From Thiohalomonas denitrificans (lineage in GTDB: Bacteria; Pseudomonadota; Gammaproteobacteria; Thiohalomonadales; Thiohalomonadaceae): a stretch of 37,985 nt of DNA. The position numbers were made by a program, and so were the translations under genes. The DNA is taken from NCBI RefSeq assembly GCF_016841685.1, contig NZ_JAENYR010000031.1:1-37985 (forward strand), given 5' to 3'. The notes under the pieces are model-generated. The model saw only the letters and a program-made list of their open reading frames with translations. It had not been told where the DNA came from and did no database searches. Below, in pieces: positions 26,752 to 35,900 of this stretch (position 1 is its first letter; every line of letters begins with the position of its first letter).

Positions 26752-27468
26752 ATGAGTCCTCCCGAACATATCCTGGTCGTCGATGACGATGCCGAAATTC
26801 GTACCCTGCTGCGTGATTATCTACGGCGTAACGGCCTCTACGCCGAAGCGGTGGCCGACGGTGCAGGTATGCGGGCGGCTCTGGGACGGGAACGTTTCGA
26901 TCTGATCGTGCTGGACATTATGCTCCCGGGGGAAGATGGACTGGCGCTGTGCCGAGGACTACGGGCACACTCCGCGTTGCCGGTAATCATGCTCACCGCG
27001 CGGGTCGAGGAGACGGACCGCGTCGTCGGTCTCGAGATGGGAGCGGATGACTACGTGCCAAAACCCTTCAATCCGCGCGAGCTGCTGGCTCGGATTGCGG
27101 CGGTGCTGCGGCGCGTGCGGGCACTGCCTCCGGCGTCGGATCGCACCGATGTAGGCCGCCTGCGCTTTGCCGGCTGGACGCTGGACCTGCTCCGGCGTCG
27201 GCTTATCTCGCCGCAGGAGGTCATCGTGGCCCTCTCCTCGGGAGAGTACCGTCTGCTCCAGGTCTTTCTCGAGTACCCGCACCAGATACTCGGTCGTGAC
27301 CGGCTGCTGGACCTCACCCGTGGGCGAGAGGCGCTGCCGTTCGACCGCAGTGTCGATGTCCAGGTGGGCCGCCTGCGCAAACGGCTGCACGACGAAGCCG
27401 CAACCCTGATACAGACGGTGCGTGGAGAGGGGTACGTCCTTGCCGCGGAAGTCGAGGCCGAGCGATGA
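26752..27468 (+). CDS. OmpR-family response regulator
   Basis: This 238-residue protein has a receiver domain (acidic VVDDDAE at 9-15, phosphoacceptor Asp55 in LDIMLPG, Thr in LTARV, Lys in PKPF) and a winged-helix DNA-binding domain (about 135-232, with DVQVGRLRKRL and GEGYVL). The ATG at 26752 is the family start; the longer frame to 26377 crosses the divergent Spy-like gene. It overlaps the kinase gene by four bases (ATGA). It probably controls the divergent Spy-like genes. Confidence 0.93.
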   Translation: MSPPEHILVVDDDAEIRTLLRDYLRRNGLYAEAVADGAGMRAALGRERFDLIVLDIMLPGEDGLALCRGLRAHSALPVIMLTARVEETDRVVGLEMGADDYVPKPFNPRELLARIAAVLRRVRALPPASDRTDVGRLRFAGWTLDLLRRRLISPQEVIVALSSGEYRLLQVFLEYPHQILGRDRLLDLTRGREALPFDRSVDVQVGRLRKRLHDEAATLIQTVRGEGYVLAAEVEAER

Positions 27469-28823
27469 ACCGGCTGCTGCCGGCCACCCTTTCCGGCCGG
27501 CTGTTCACCACCCTGCTCATCGGTCTGCTCGTGGCCCAGATTGCGGGTGCGGTGATCCTGCTGCAGGATCGTGCCGCCGCGCTTTATGAGGCAGGCGGTA
27601 TCAACGCCGCCCAACGCATCGGGGACATAGTGCAGGTGCTCGATCGTCTCGACAATGAGACGCGTGTCGCGCTCCTGCCGGTGCTCAACAGTGACCCTTT
27701 GACGGTACGCATTCTGGCACAGGCCCCGCCGGCCTTGCCCGATAACAGCCAGCGTGGCCACCATATCCGCATGCTCCTGCGACGTCTGCTGGGTCCGGAG
27801 CGACCTCAGCAGGCGGCGGTGCGTATCTTGCCCGGGCCGCCGACGGCAGGGTTCACTCCGGGGCAGCAGGAGAGGAAGCGGCCCGCGGCCGCGGTACTGA
27901 CCGTGCAGGCACAGTTGTGGGACGACGCCTGGATCCATATTGAACATCATGTGGCGACCGGCCACTCGGCGGGCTGGCCGCTGCGACTACTGCTGACGCT
28001 GGTCGTTTTGCTCTCGTCGGTGGTGGGGCTTACGCTTCTGGTGGTGCGCTGGCTCACCCGGCCGCTGGCGGTGCTGGCCACGGCAGCCGAAGGACTGGGG
28101 CGGGACATCCACCATTCACCTCTGGCCGAGACGGGACCCACCGAGGTACGCCGGGCGGCGGCGGCCTTCAACACCATGCAGTCGCGATTGCGCAGCCATA
28201 TCCAGGAGCGGGAACGAACCCTGGCAGCCATTTCCCACGACTTGCGCACCCCCATTACGCGGCTGCGGCTGCGCGCCGAGTTGATTGACCATGAGGGGCT
28301 TCGGGTGAAGGTCAACGACGACTTGGCCGAGATGGAGGAGATGACGGCGGCGGCGCTCGATCTACTGCGCGGCGTAAACCGTGAAGAGCCGGTTCAGCCG
28401 GTGGACATGATGGCACTACTGGGAAGCCTGCAAGCGGATCATGAGGAAGCGGGCGACGCGGTAGCCGTCGAAGGGGCTACGCAGGCGCCCTACCCCGGGC
28501 GCCCCCTTGCGCTGAAACGGCTGTTCGCCAATTTGCTTGGCAATGCCCTCAACTACGGTGGCCAGGCCCGGGTCCGGGTCGACGATCGAGTCGACAGGCT
28601 GGAGATCACCGTGGCCGACGAAGGGCCGGGTATTCCCGAGGCACAGCTGGAGACGGTATTTGAGCCTTTCTATCGCCTGGAGAGATCGCGCAGCCGCAAG
28701 ACCGGCGGTGTCGGTCTGGGCCTGGCGGTCGCACGCGATATCGCGCGGCTCCACGGCGGTGAGTTGCACCTGCAAAATCGCACCGGCAGCGGGCTGGAAG
28801 CGGTGCTCACCCTGCCACGCTGA
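27465..28823 (+). CDS. EnvZ/CpxA-type sensor histidine kinase
   Basis: This 452-residue inner-membrane kinase has a first helix (about 12-33), a periplasmic region (about 35-170), a second helix (about 174-198), a HAMP linker, a dimerisation helix with His258 in ISHDLRTP, and an ATPase domain with N (LFANLLGNALNYG), DEGPGIP and GGVGLGLA boxes. It is the partner of the preceding regulator through the four-base overlap. Confidence 0.94.
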   Translation: MNRLLPATLSGRLFTTLLIGLLVAQIAGAVILLQDRAAALYEAGGINAAQRIGDIVQVLDRLDNETRVALLPVLNSDPLTVRILAQAPPALPDNSQRGHHIRMLLRRLLGPERPQQAAVRILPGPPTAGFTPGQQERKRPAAAVLTVQAQLWDDAWIHIEHHVATGHSAGWPLRLLLTLVVLLSSVVGLTLLVVRWLTRPLAVLATAAEGLGRDIHHSPLAETGPTEVRRAAAAFNTMQSRLRSHIQERERTLAAISHDLRTPITRLRLRAELIDHEGLRVKVNDDLAEMEEMTAAALDLLRGVNREEPVQPVDMMALLGSLQADHEEAGDAVAVEGATQAPYPGRPLALKRLFANLLGNALNYGGQARVRVDDRVDRLEITVADEGPGIPEAQLETVFEPFYRLERSRSRKTGGVGLGLAVARDIARLHGGELHLQNRTGSGLEAVLTLPR

Positions 28824-28913
28824 GCGCCGGCAGGCCCTCGCCATGTCCACTCGAGGCGGACACGCTCCTGGCCAACACTTCGAGCTGTTATCAGGGTTCG
28901 GAACAGTATCTGG

Positions 28914-29741
28914 TCATTGCAGCGATGACGGCTGTTGCACGGGCAGCCGCAGCGGCGAAGCAGCGCTGTCACTGATTGCGCCCGTTTCACCCGTCTTCGC
29001 CGGCTCGTAGAGATAACGAATCCGCAGGGGCGCCGTTAGTTGCGGAATGACCATCGCTGCGACAATCACGAGTTGTCCCGTGTCTCCATCGCGCCGGTAT
29101 CGCTGTATCAAACGTGGGCCGCTGTCAGGCGTTGTTTCAACCACAAGCACATCGTCTTCCCAACCGGCGACCGTTACCTGCTGTTGCATGCCGCCACTGG
29201 TGGAGATGGATGCCCCTCGAAAGTCCGTGAATAGGAGTCGACGATGTCCGTCTGGATCGGTGATGCTCAAAAAGGGATCGTCGTGAGCGATTTCGAGGGT
29301 ATCCAATGCCTTGAGCATCGCGGACAACTCCCCGGCAGAAAAGCTTTTGCCTCGCATCCTGCTTCCTGACTGGCCATGGCCTTGACCACCCCCCATCCCG
29401 CCGCCACGCCGAGGTCCTCCCGATCCCCCGCCCATGGCCTGTCCCCTACCCATGGAGCCTTTGAACGCTGCCATTTTTTCCTGCAGATCATCACTGGCTT
29501 CCACATTCAGGACCCAAAGTCCCGAGAAATCCGGTTTCGCCGGCTCCTCCGTTGCCGATCCCCCGGCCAAGAGCCCGTCTGCCCTGTCACGGTCGACGGC
29601 TCCGCCCACATCGCGGGCCGAAGCCTTACCAGTGGTCTCAACCGGAACGGCACCGGATATTCCGGACGGCTGACTGGCGCAGCCTGGCAGCTGGGGGCCC
29701 GCACACAGGGCCAGGGCAACAAGAACTATTTTGGTACTCAT
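28914..29741 (-). CDS. Glycine-rich lipoprotein of unknown function
   Basis: This 275-residue protein has a lipoprotein signal (LPGC, Cys21). After an acidic linker comes FSGLWVLN (near 72-79), a start seen in small beta-barrel/lipocalin-like domains. A low-complexity Gly/Met/Arg-rich stretch follows (about 97-130, for example GGPRRGGGMGGG). The remaining part is beta-rich, with ends such as RIRYLYEPA. It is convergent with the kinase gene, 90 bases apart. I do not recognise the family. Confidence 0.7.
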   Translation of the reverse strand: MSTKIVLVALALCAGPQLPGCASQPSGISGAVPVETTGKASARDVGGAVDRDRADGLLAGGSATEEPAKPDFSGLWVLNVEASDDLQEKMAAFKGSMGRGQAMGGGSGGPRRGGGMGGGQGHGQSGSRMRGKSFSAGELSAMLKALDTLEIAHDDPFLSITDPDGHRRLLFTDFRGASISTSGGMQQQVTVAGWEDDVLVVETTPDSGPRLIQRYRRDGDTGQLVIVAAMVIPQLTAPLRIRYLYEPAKTGETGAISDSAASPLRLPVQQPSSLQ

Positions 29742-29793
29742 CGAATCAATCCCCTCGGTCGTGCCTCAAATTCTTTCTGGCCAATGCCCCCTA

Positions 29794-30002
29794 GGAGTCT
29801 GTCCGAGAATAGCGACCGTCACGAGGGCAAGACGGATTGAGTCGGATTTTTCGGTCATTTGAGGCGAATAATGATTCTATTTAACGAAAATGAGCGGAAA
29901 ACCTGGCCAATCAGGCTTGGCCGCACGACTCCAAGGATGGAGGAGTCAGAGCGAAGCTCGATGCCCGAGCCGAGCAGGTCAATCTATTCCCGGACAGGCT
30001 CC
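29794..30002. repeat. MITE-like element, copy 3 of the CCTGTCCGAG family
   Basis: The 209-bp element starts GGAGTCTGTCCGAGAATAG and ends CTATTCCCGGACAGGCTCC. It shares the core with the copies at 19097 and 32010 but carries about 45 extra bases after GGCTTGGCCGCA. It has no coding capacity for a transposase. Confidence 0.8.
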
Positions 30003-30370
30003 CAGTAGTGTCCTGCTCCTCAGGTTCCCGGCACAGCGGGATACGTGACGAGGTGCTGACATCGGCCATTGACGGTCACGATTCCAACATGCAGCCACCG
30101 CTGCGGGATGTCGCAAGACGTCGCTTTGGTAACCGTAGGTAAGCAGCCGGGGCGCGGTCACACTGGGTTACAAAACCCCGCCCGCGATAAGGAGGATCAT
30201 CGGAAGCGACGGTTCACTTTGGGCGCATCGGCGCCGACAGCGCAAAAATTCGGTACCGGCGCAATGCCGGCAGATGGCCATCGATAATCGGTGCAAAGCT
30301 GCTTCACGCCCCCCCCAACTCTCCCCCTTTGTTCTTTACTAAGTCCCATGACCATCGGGATGCTGAAGAG
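30003..30370. other. Intergenic region before the CHASE-type kinase
   Basis: No convincing gene is seen in this stretch of about 370 bases. It has a C-rich run near 30308-30325 and should carry the kinase promoter, but I cannot assign one. Confidence 0.5.
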
Positions 30371-31996
30371 ATGAGCTGGCTCCAGAAGGGGCGCTCGCTG
30401 GCACTGAAGCCATGGGTCCCGTGGCTGGTCTTCGCCGTGATCGTCGGAGGGGCACTGGCCGTTGCGATCGGGCTTTATCGTCTCGAAAACACCCGACACC
30501 AGACCCACTTCGCTCTAGCCGCGCGCGAGCAGATGGCTGTACTGGAAGCGGGGATCCACATGCGCTTTCGGCCAGTGCATCATCTTGCCTTGACCGCCAG
30601 CTTCCAGGCGGGGGCGTTCGACGAGCGCAGTTTTCTTCAGTTCGTGGAGAGCATTCCCCATCAGAGATCGAAGGCGCTAGTGGCCTTGCAATGGTTTCCG
30701 CGACGGCAAGTCCGGCCGGGACAGGAGACCTTTCCGATGGGCTACAGCTATAGTCTGAGCGACGAACTCTCCGAGTCGGAAAGCGACTGGAGCCAGGTCC
30801 CAAACCGCCTCGTCGACCAAACCAGACAGCGAAAGCTGGTAATCACCCCCTGGTACCTGATGGACGGCCGAGTCCGATTTCGGGTACTCCGGCCGGCTTT
30901 TCGCCGGGGAATGGACGAGCGGGAGTTGCTTGGCTTCGCTTCCGGCCTGTATCAAGTGGACCGACTGCTAACCGACATTTTGTGTTTGCGTAATCGATCG
31001 GATGCGATGGAAATTTTCGTCGCCGATTCCCGTAGCGATGTGACAGATTCCTTTCGCTGTTCCAAGAATGCCCGGGCTGTGCCCTTCGGGGGCGCGTTTC
31101 CGCCAGGCCGACGGCTGACGCGGAGTGTACCTGTGAATGGGTCGACCTGGATTATGACGGCCGTAGCAGCGCCCGGCACCTTCATAGCTTCCCGATGGAT
31201 ACCGTTTGTCATCGGGTTCGGCGGCCTCCTCCTGGGTGGGATTTTGGCCCTTCTCCACCGCATGATGCTGGACCGGGAAGCACAAGTCCGTCAGCTCGTC
31301 TATCGCCGAACCGAACAACTGGAGGCGATGAACCGAGAGCTGGAACAGTTCGCCTATGTGGCCTCCCACGACCTCAAGGCCCCGCTACGGGCGGTTTCGC
31401 AGCTGTCCTCATGGATCATCGAAGATACCGCCGATCACCTTGATGAAGAGAACCGCAATCGGCTGCGGCTAATGCGCGAACGGGTGATCCGCATGGACCA
31501 ATTGATCGACGGCCTACTCGCGTACTCCCGCGCGGGCCGGGTCACCGGCGAGGCTCGCAAATCGGTGTCTCTCAAGTTACTGCTTGAGGAGTTGAGTGGC
31601 GAATTATCGCTACCGGCCGGTTTTCGGGTCGAGATCCGGGAGCCCCTGCCGAGCCTTCGGGCCGACGCGTTACACTTGAAGCAGATATTCCAGAATCTGA
31701 TTACCAATGCGGCCTCTCACCACGACCATCCCGAGTCAGGCACGGTCTGGATTCGCGCCGAGGAGGAAGGACGGTTTTGGCGGGTGGAGATAGCGGATGA
31801 CGGGCCGGGGATTCCGGCGGAAGAACGGCAGAGGATATTCGGGATGTTCATGTCCTTGAAACCCGAGGCGGGTCAAGGGCATACAGGGATCGGTTTGACG
31901 GTCGTGAGAAAGCTGGTGCTTAGCTATGGTGGGCAGGTCGATGTCATCGATAACCAGCCGCGCGGCGCGCGTTTTCGGATTTGGTGGCCGAAGTAG
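30371..31996 (+). CDS. CHASE-domain sensor histidine kinase
   Basis: This 541-residue protein has a helix at about 17-38, an extracytoplasmic CHASE-like domain (about 45-270, with LVALQWFPR near 98-106 as seen in such sensors), a second helix (about 275-300), then a kinase core. The core has His333 in VASHDLKAP, an N box FQNLITNAASHH, and DDGPGIP and GIGLTVV glycine boxes. No receiver is fused and no regulator gene is adjacent, so it is an orphan kinase. The ATG at 30371 follows GAAGAG; the frame opens earlier at a TTG at 30329. Confidence 0.88.
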   Translation: MSWLQKGRSLALKPWVPWLVFAVIVGGALAVAIGLYRLENTRHQTHFALAAREQMAVLEAGIHMRFRPVHHLALTASFQAGAFDERSFLQFVESIPHQRSKALVALQWFPRRQVRPGQETFPMGYSYSLSDELSESESDWSQVPNRLVDQTRQRKLVITPWYLMDGRVRFRVLRPAFRRGMDERELLGFASGLYQVDRLLTDILCLRNRSDAMEIFVADSRSDVTDSFRCSKNARAVPFGGAFPPGRRLTRSVPVNGSTWIMTAVAAPGTFIASRWIPFVIGFGGLLLGGILALLHRMMLDREAQVRQLVYRRTEQLEAMNRELEQFAYVASHDLKAPLRAVSQLSSWIIEDTADHLDEENRNRLRLMRERVIRMDQLIDGLLAYSRAGRVTGEARKSVSLKLLLEELSGELSLPAGFRVEIREPLPSLRADALHLKQIFQNLITNAASHHDHPESGTVWIRAEEEGRFWRVEIADDGPGIPAEERQRIFGMFMSLKPEAGQGHTGIGLTVVRKLVLSYGGQVDVIDNQPRGARFRIWWPK

Positions 31997-32009
31997 TCAA
32001 TCACTTCCG

Positions 32010-32112
32010 GGAGCCTGTCCGAGAACAGCGACCGTCACGAGGGCAAGACCGATCGAGTCGGATTTTTCGGTCATTTGAGGCGAATAGGTCAGTCTATTCT
32101 CGGGCAGGCTCC
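32010..32112. repeat. MITE-like element, copy 4 of the CCTGTCCGAG family (internally deleted)
   Basis: The 103-bp element starts GGAGCCTGTCCGAGAACAG and ends CTATTCTCGGGCAGGCTCC. It keeps the left core (GACCGTCACGAGGGCAAG to TTGAGGCGAATAG) but lacks about 57 bases present in copies 2 and 3. It lies 13 bases after the kinase stop and about 190 bases before lptD. Confidence 0.8.
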
Positions 32113-32301
32113 TGGCCGGATCCCGGCTTTCCAACATCAACCGGCTTTGCATAAACGGCTTTTGGCCGTTTTCAGCTGCAGCAAGGGGAGCTGTTTCACT
32201 TCCAAACACAGATTCAGCCAGCCACGGTGTGGAATTTGGGCGCTTTAGCCGTTCAATGACCAACACTATAAGATCGGGGGAATTGAAGGGAATGGCATTC
32301 T

Positions 32302-34533
32302 ATGCGATTTTACCGGGCTTATGGCCGTCCCTGTAGCCTAACCACCGTTCACATCGGGTCACTTTCCTTGTCCAGAGCTTATCGCCGAATCTCCGCCGCT
32401 GCCCTGTTGGCGCTCGCCGCGCCCGCTTACGGTCAGGAGGGGGAGTGGTCCTATTGTGAACCGATTAGCGTGCCCTCGTTTGAGAATGACCTGGAGCCGG
32501 GGGTCACCTACGTCGATGCGAACCGGCTGGCTGCAGAGCGAGGAGGTGTCAGCACCTTCACGGGCGACGTTACCCTCCGCCGGGACCAACGCCGGGTGAT
32601 CGGCGACAAAGCCATTTACAACCAGTTGACCGGTACCGCGACGCTGATCGGGAATGTCCGTTACGAGACCCCCGACGCGCGGCTTCAGGGCGAACGGGCA
32701 CAGCTGCACCTGGAAGAGGAGAGCGGCCGCATTTACGATGCCCAGTTCCGGTTTATCTCCACCCGCGCCAACGGCACCGCGGAACTGGTGGATATCATCA
32801 CGCCCGAGTTCACCCGAATGGAATCGGCGACCTATTCCACCTGTGATCCCGACAACCAGGTCTGGGCCCTCAAGGCCAGCAGCTTCGATCTGGACGAAGC
32901 GACCAATACCGGCGAGGCCTGGAACGTCAGGGTCAATGTAAAAGGCGTGCCCATTTTCTATTCGCCCTATCTGAACTTCCCGCTGGCGGGGCGCAAGAGC
33001 GGTTTTCTGGCGCCCTCTTATGGCAGCAGTGAAACCGGAGGCACCGATCTTTCGATTCCTTACTACTGGAATATCGCACCGCACCGCGATGCGACCTTCA
33101 CGCCGCGCTATATCGAAAACCGCGGCACCATGCTCTACAGCGAGTTCCGCTACCTGAACCCGAATTCGTACGGACAGATCAACTACGACTATCTGGGGAA
33201 CGATTCGCTGTTTGGCGATGAGCGCTCTTTTCTGCGAATCGACCAGAATGGACGCTGGAACGGCTGGACCAGTGACCTCCTCTATCAGGAGGTATCCGAT
33301 GCCGAATATTTTGAAGACATCTCCAATCGTCAGGGCATGACCAGTCAAACCCATCTGGAGCGCCACCTGAATCTCGACTACCGCTCCGACTGGTGGTCAT
33401 TCCAGGGCCGCGTCCAGGAGTATCAAACCCTCTCCGGCAATACGGTCTATCAGCGCCAGCCCCAATTGGTGCTCGACTTCTCGCCCCCTTCCGGGCCGGG
33501 CGGGCTGGATTTCGACGGCTATGGCGAACTGGTCCGCTTCGCTCTCGATGAAGAGCCGGGGGATGACCGTCCGACCGGAACCCGCCTGGATGTCAAGCCG
33601 TCAGTGAGCCTGCCGCAGCGGGGCACGGCGTGGTTCCTTACCCCGAAGCTTGCGCTGCAGCACACCCAGTACCAATTGGACGAGGACGAGAATGAAGCGC
33701 TGTCCCGGACGCTACCCATCACCAGCCTGGACAGCGGGCTCTTCTTCGAACGGGACCTGGGCATCGGCGGCCGTTCACTTCTTCAGACGCTGGAGCCGCG
33801 CCTGTACTATCTGTACGTCCCCTACGAAGACCAAAGCGCACTGCCACTCTTTGACACCGGGCGCTACGGCACCAGCTACTCGCAGCTTTTTCGGGACGAC
33901 CGCTTCTCCGGCCCCGATCGCGTGGGGGATGCCAACCAGCTGACCACTGCCATCACCACCCGGTTCATCGATTCCGACAGCGGCGCGGAACTGCTGAGCG
34001 CCAGTCTCGGTCAGATTCAATATTTCAGCGACCGCAGGGTGCAGTTGAATCCCGGTGACGATCCCCCGGAGACCACCAGTTCGGAACTGATTGGTGAACT
34101 CCGATCCCGGCCGACCCCGGCCTGGGACATCAGCGCCAGCGCGGTTTATGATCCCCATGAAGAGCTAACCGAGGAAGTGACCGGGCGAGTCCGGTATAAT
34201 CCGGGGAAGCGCAAGAATTTCACTCTGAGTTACCGCCAGCGTGAGCCGGACCTCGAACAGACCGATGTGTCCCTGTTTTGGCCGATCGCCCGACAATGGA
34301 GTGTTCTAGGTCGTTCAAATTATGACCTGGTCGAAAAGCGTAATCTCGATGAGATAGTAGGGTTGGAGTATCAGTCCTGCTGCTGGTCAATACGCATGAT
34401 CACGCGCAGCAGACTCGATACCGGCACGTTGGAACAGGAGCGGAGTTTCGAAGTCCTGTTCGAGCTGAAAGGCCTGACCCAGATCGGAAGTCAACTTGAG
34501 GAAGAGGTCGAACGCGGCATTTTGGGCTACTGA
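32302..34533 (+). CDS. lptD: LptD, LPS-assembly outer-membrane protein
   Basis: This 743-residue protein has a signal peptide (cleavage after AYG near 44), an N-terminal OstA/LptA-like jellyroll (about 65-180, with VTLRRDQRRVIGDKAIYN) and a large C-terminal beta-barrel. Cys residues early in the mature protein (SYCEP), in STCDPD, and the QSCCWS pair near the C terminus match the disulfide layout of LptD. It inserts LPS into the outer leaflet together with LptE. The gene heads a cluster with surA, pdxA and ksgA. Confidence 0.95.
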   Translation: MRFYRAYGRPCSLTTVHIGSLSLSRAYRRISAAALLALAAPAYGQEGEWSYCEPISVPSFENDLEPGVTYVDANRLAAERGGVSTFTGDVTLRRDQRRVIGDKAIYNQLTGTATLIGNVRYETPDARLQGERAQLHLEEESGRIYDAQFRFISTRANGTAELVDIITPEFTRMESATYSTCDPDNQVWALKASSFDLDEATNTGEAWNVRVNVKGVPIFYSPYLNFPLAGRKSGFLAPSYGSSETGGTDLSIPYYWNIAPHRDATFTPRYIENRGTMLYSEFRYLNPNSYGQINYDYLGNDSLFGDERSFLRIDQNGRWNGWTSDLLYQEVSDAEYFEDISNRQGMTSQTHLERHLNLDYRSDWWSFQGRVQEYQTLSGNTVYQRQPQLVLDFSPPSGPGGLDFDGYGELVRFALDEEPGDDRPTGTRLDVKPSVSLPQRGTAWFLTPKLALQHTQYQLDEDENEALSRTLPITSLDSGLFFERDLGIGGRSLLQTLEPRLYYLYVPYEDQSALPLFDTGRYGTSYSQLFRDDRFSGPDRVGDANQLTTAITTRFIDSDSGAELLSASLGQIQYFSDRRVQLNPGDDPPETTSSELIGELRSRPTPAWDISASAVYDPHEELTEEVTGRVRYNPGKRKNFTLSYRQREPDLEQTDVSLFWPIARQWSVLGRSNYDLVEKRNLDEIVGLEYQSCCWSIRMITRSRLDTGTLEQERSFEVLFELKGLTQIGSQLEEEVERGILGY

Positions 34534-34543
34534 CCACGGGAAG

Positions 34544-35851
34544 ATGATGAAAACAGCGATCGCCACACTACTTACCGCCACGCTCACAGCGCTTCTGCTG
34601 GCCGCGTCACACGCCGGCGCCGCCCCGCGCATTGTCGAGCTCGACCGCGTCGTCGCCGTGGCCAACGACAACGTCATTACCCTGAAAGAACTCGAGCAGC
34701 GAATGGAAACTATCAAGCTGCAGCTCCAGCAGGCTTCCCGGGGCGATGTGCCACCCGATGACGTCCTGCGCCCACAGGTGCTCGATCGACTCATCATCGA
34801 ACGCCTGCAGCTGGATAGGGCTATCGAGTCGGGGATCCGGGTGGAGGATGAAGAAGTCAACCGCACCATTTCCCGTATCGCCGCGGACAGTAACATCTCC
34901 CTGCAGGAATTTCGGGAAGTCCTGACTCGGGATGGGGTGGACTTCGCCAGCTTTCGGGAGGATATCCGTAACGAAATGATCATCTCCCGTCTGCGGAGCC
35001 GCGAGGTGGAGAACCGGGTCAAGGTTTCTGATGCGGAGGTGGAGCACTTCCTGGAGAGCCGCACGGGGCGCGATACCGAACGGGTGCAGTACCGCCTTTC
35101 ACACATCCTCATTGCTGTGCCCGAGGCGGCAAGCCCCGAACAGGTCCGAAAGGGGCGGGACGAGGCCGAGGAGATCCTGACTCAAGTGCGCGACGGCGCC
35201 GATTTCCGGGAAATGGCCGTAGCCCATTCCGATGGCCAGCAGGCCCTGGAAGGCGGCGATCTGGGTTGGCGCAGCCGCGAAGAACTACCCACGCTGTTCG
35301 CCGATGCGGTCAGCGGGATGGAGGCCGGCGAAGTAACCGATCCGATCCGCAGTCCCAGCGGATTCCACCTGGTGCGGCTCGAGGCGACCCGGGGCCAGGC
35401 CGAGCACCTGGTTCAACAGAACCATGCACAACACATTCTGATCAGCACCAATGAGCTGGTCTCGGACGAGAATGCCCGCGCCCGACTCGACCGTCTGCGC
35501 GACCGCATTCAGGCAGGCGAGGATTTCGCCGCCCTGGCGCGGACCCATTCCGACGACAAGGGCTCTGCCAGCAGGGGTGGCGATCTGGGGTGGAGCAACC
35601 CGGGGTCGTTCGTGCCCGCTTTCGAACAGGTGCTGGACAAGCTCTCACCGGGCGAGGTCAGTCAGCCTTTCAAGAGCGATTTTGGCTGGCACATCGTGCA
35701 GCTTATAGAGAGACGTGACCACGACAATACCGAGGCCTACAACCGCAACCGTGCCCATCAGGCACTTCGCAAGCGCAAGGCCGAAGAGGAGCTGCAAAGC
35801 TGGCTGCGCCGTCTGCGGGATGAGGCCTATGTGGAAATCCGGCTCGAATAG
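34544..35851 (+). CDS. surA: SurA, periplasmic chaperone/peptidyl-prolyl isomerase
   Basis: This 435-residue protein has a signal peptide (to about AGA near 27), a SurA N-terminal domain (about 30-170), and two parvulin domains (about 182-283 and 295-395), each with an SHIL/QHIL start, GGDLGW and GFH/GWH. It folds outer-membrane proteins, LptD among them. The ATG at 34544 follows GGGAAG, 10 bases after the lptD stop; a second ATG at 34547 is equally possible. Confidence 0.95.
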   Translation: MMKTAIATLLTATLTALLLAASHAGAAPRIVELDRVVAVANDNVITLKELEQRMETIKLQLQQASRGDVPPDDVLRPQVLDRLIIERLQLDRAIESGIRVEDEEVNRTISRIAADSNISLQEFREVLTRDGVDFASFREDIRNEMIISRLRSREVENRVKVSDAEVEHFLESRTGRDTERVQYRLSHILIAVPEAASPEQVRKGRDEAEEILTQVRDGADFREMAVAHSDGQQALEGGDLGWRSREELPTLFADAVSGMEAGEVTDPIRSPSGFHLVRLEATRGQAEHLVQQNHAQHILISTNELVSDENARARLDRLRDRIQAGEDFAALARTHSDDKGSASRGGDLGWSNPGSFVPAFEQVLDKLSPGEVSQPFKSDFGWHIVQLIERRDHDNTEAYNRNRAHQALRKRKAEEELQSWLRRLRDEAYVEIRLE

Positions 35852-35900
35852 CCGTCTGCCCGGCGATTGGACATTGGGAATCGGTCATTGAATATTGCAG

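Noticed and set aside
31997-32266. An 89-codon open frame crossing the repeat at 32010-32112
   Set aside because: Its end is just the translation of the repeat and its start has no family match, so a transposase remnant is not supported.
32302-33366. A 335-codon open frame on the minus strand inside lptD
   Set aside because: It is antisense to lptD, with no recognisable product.
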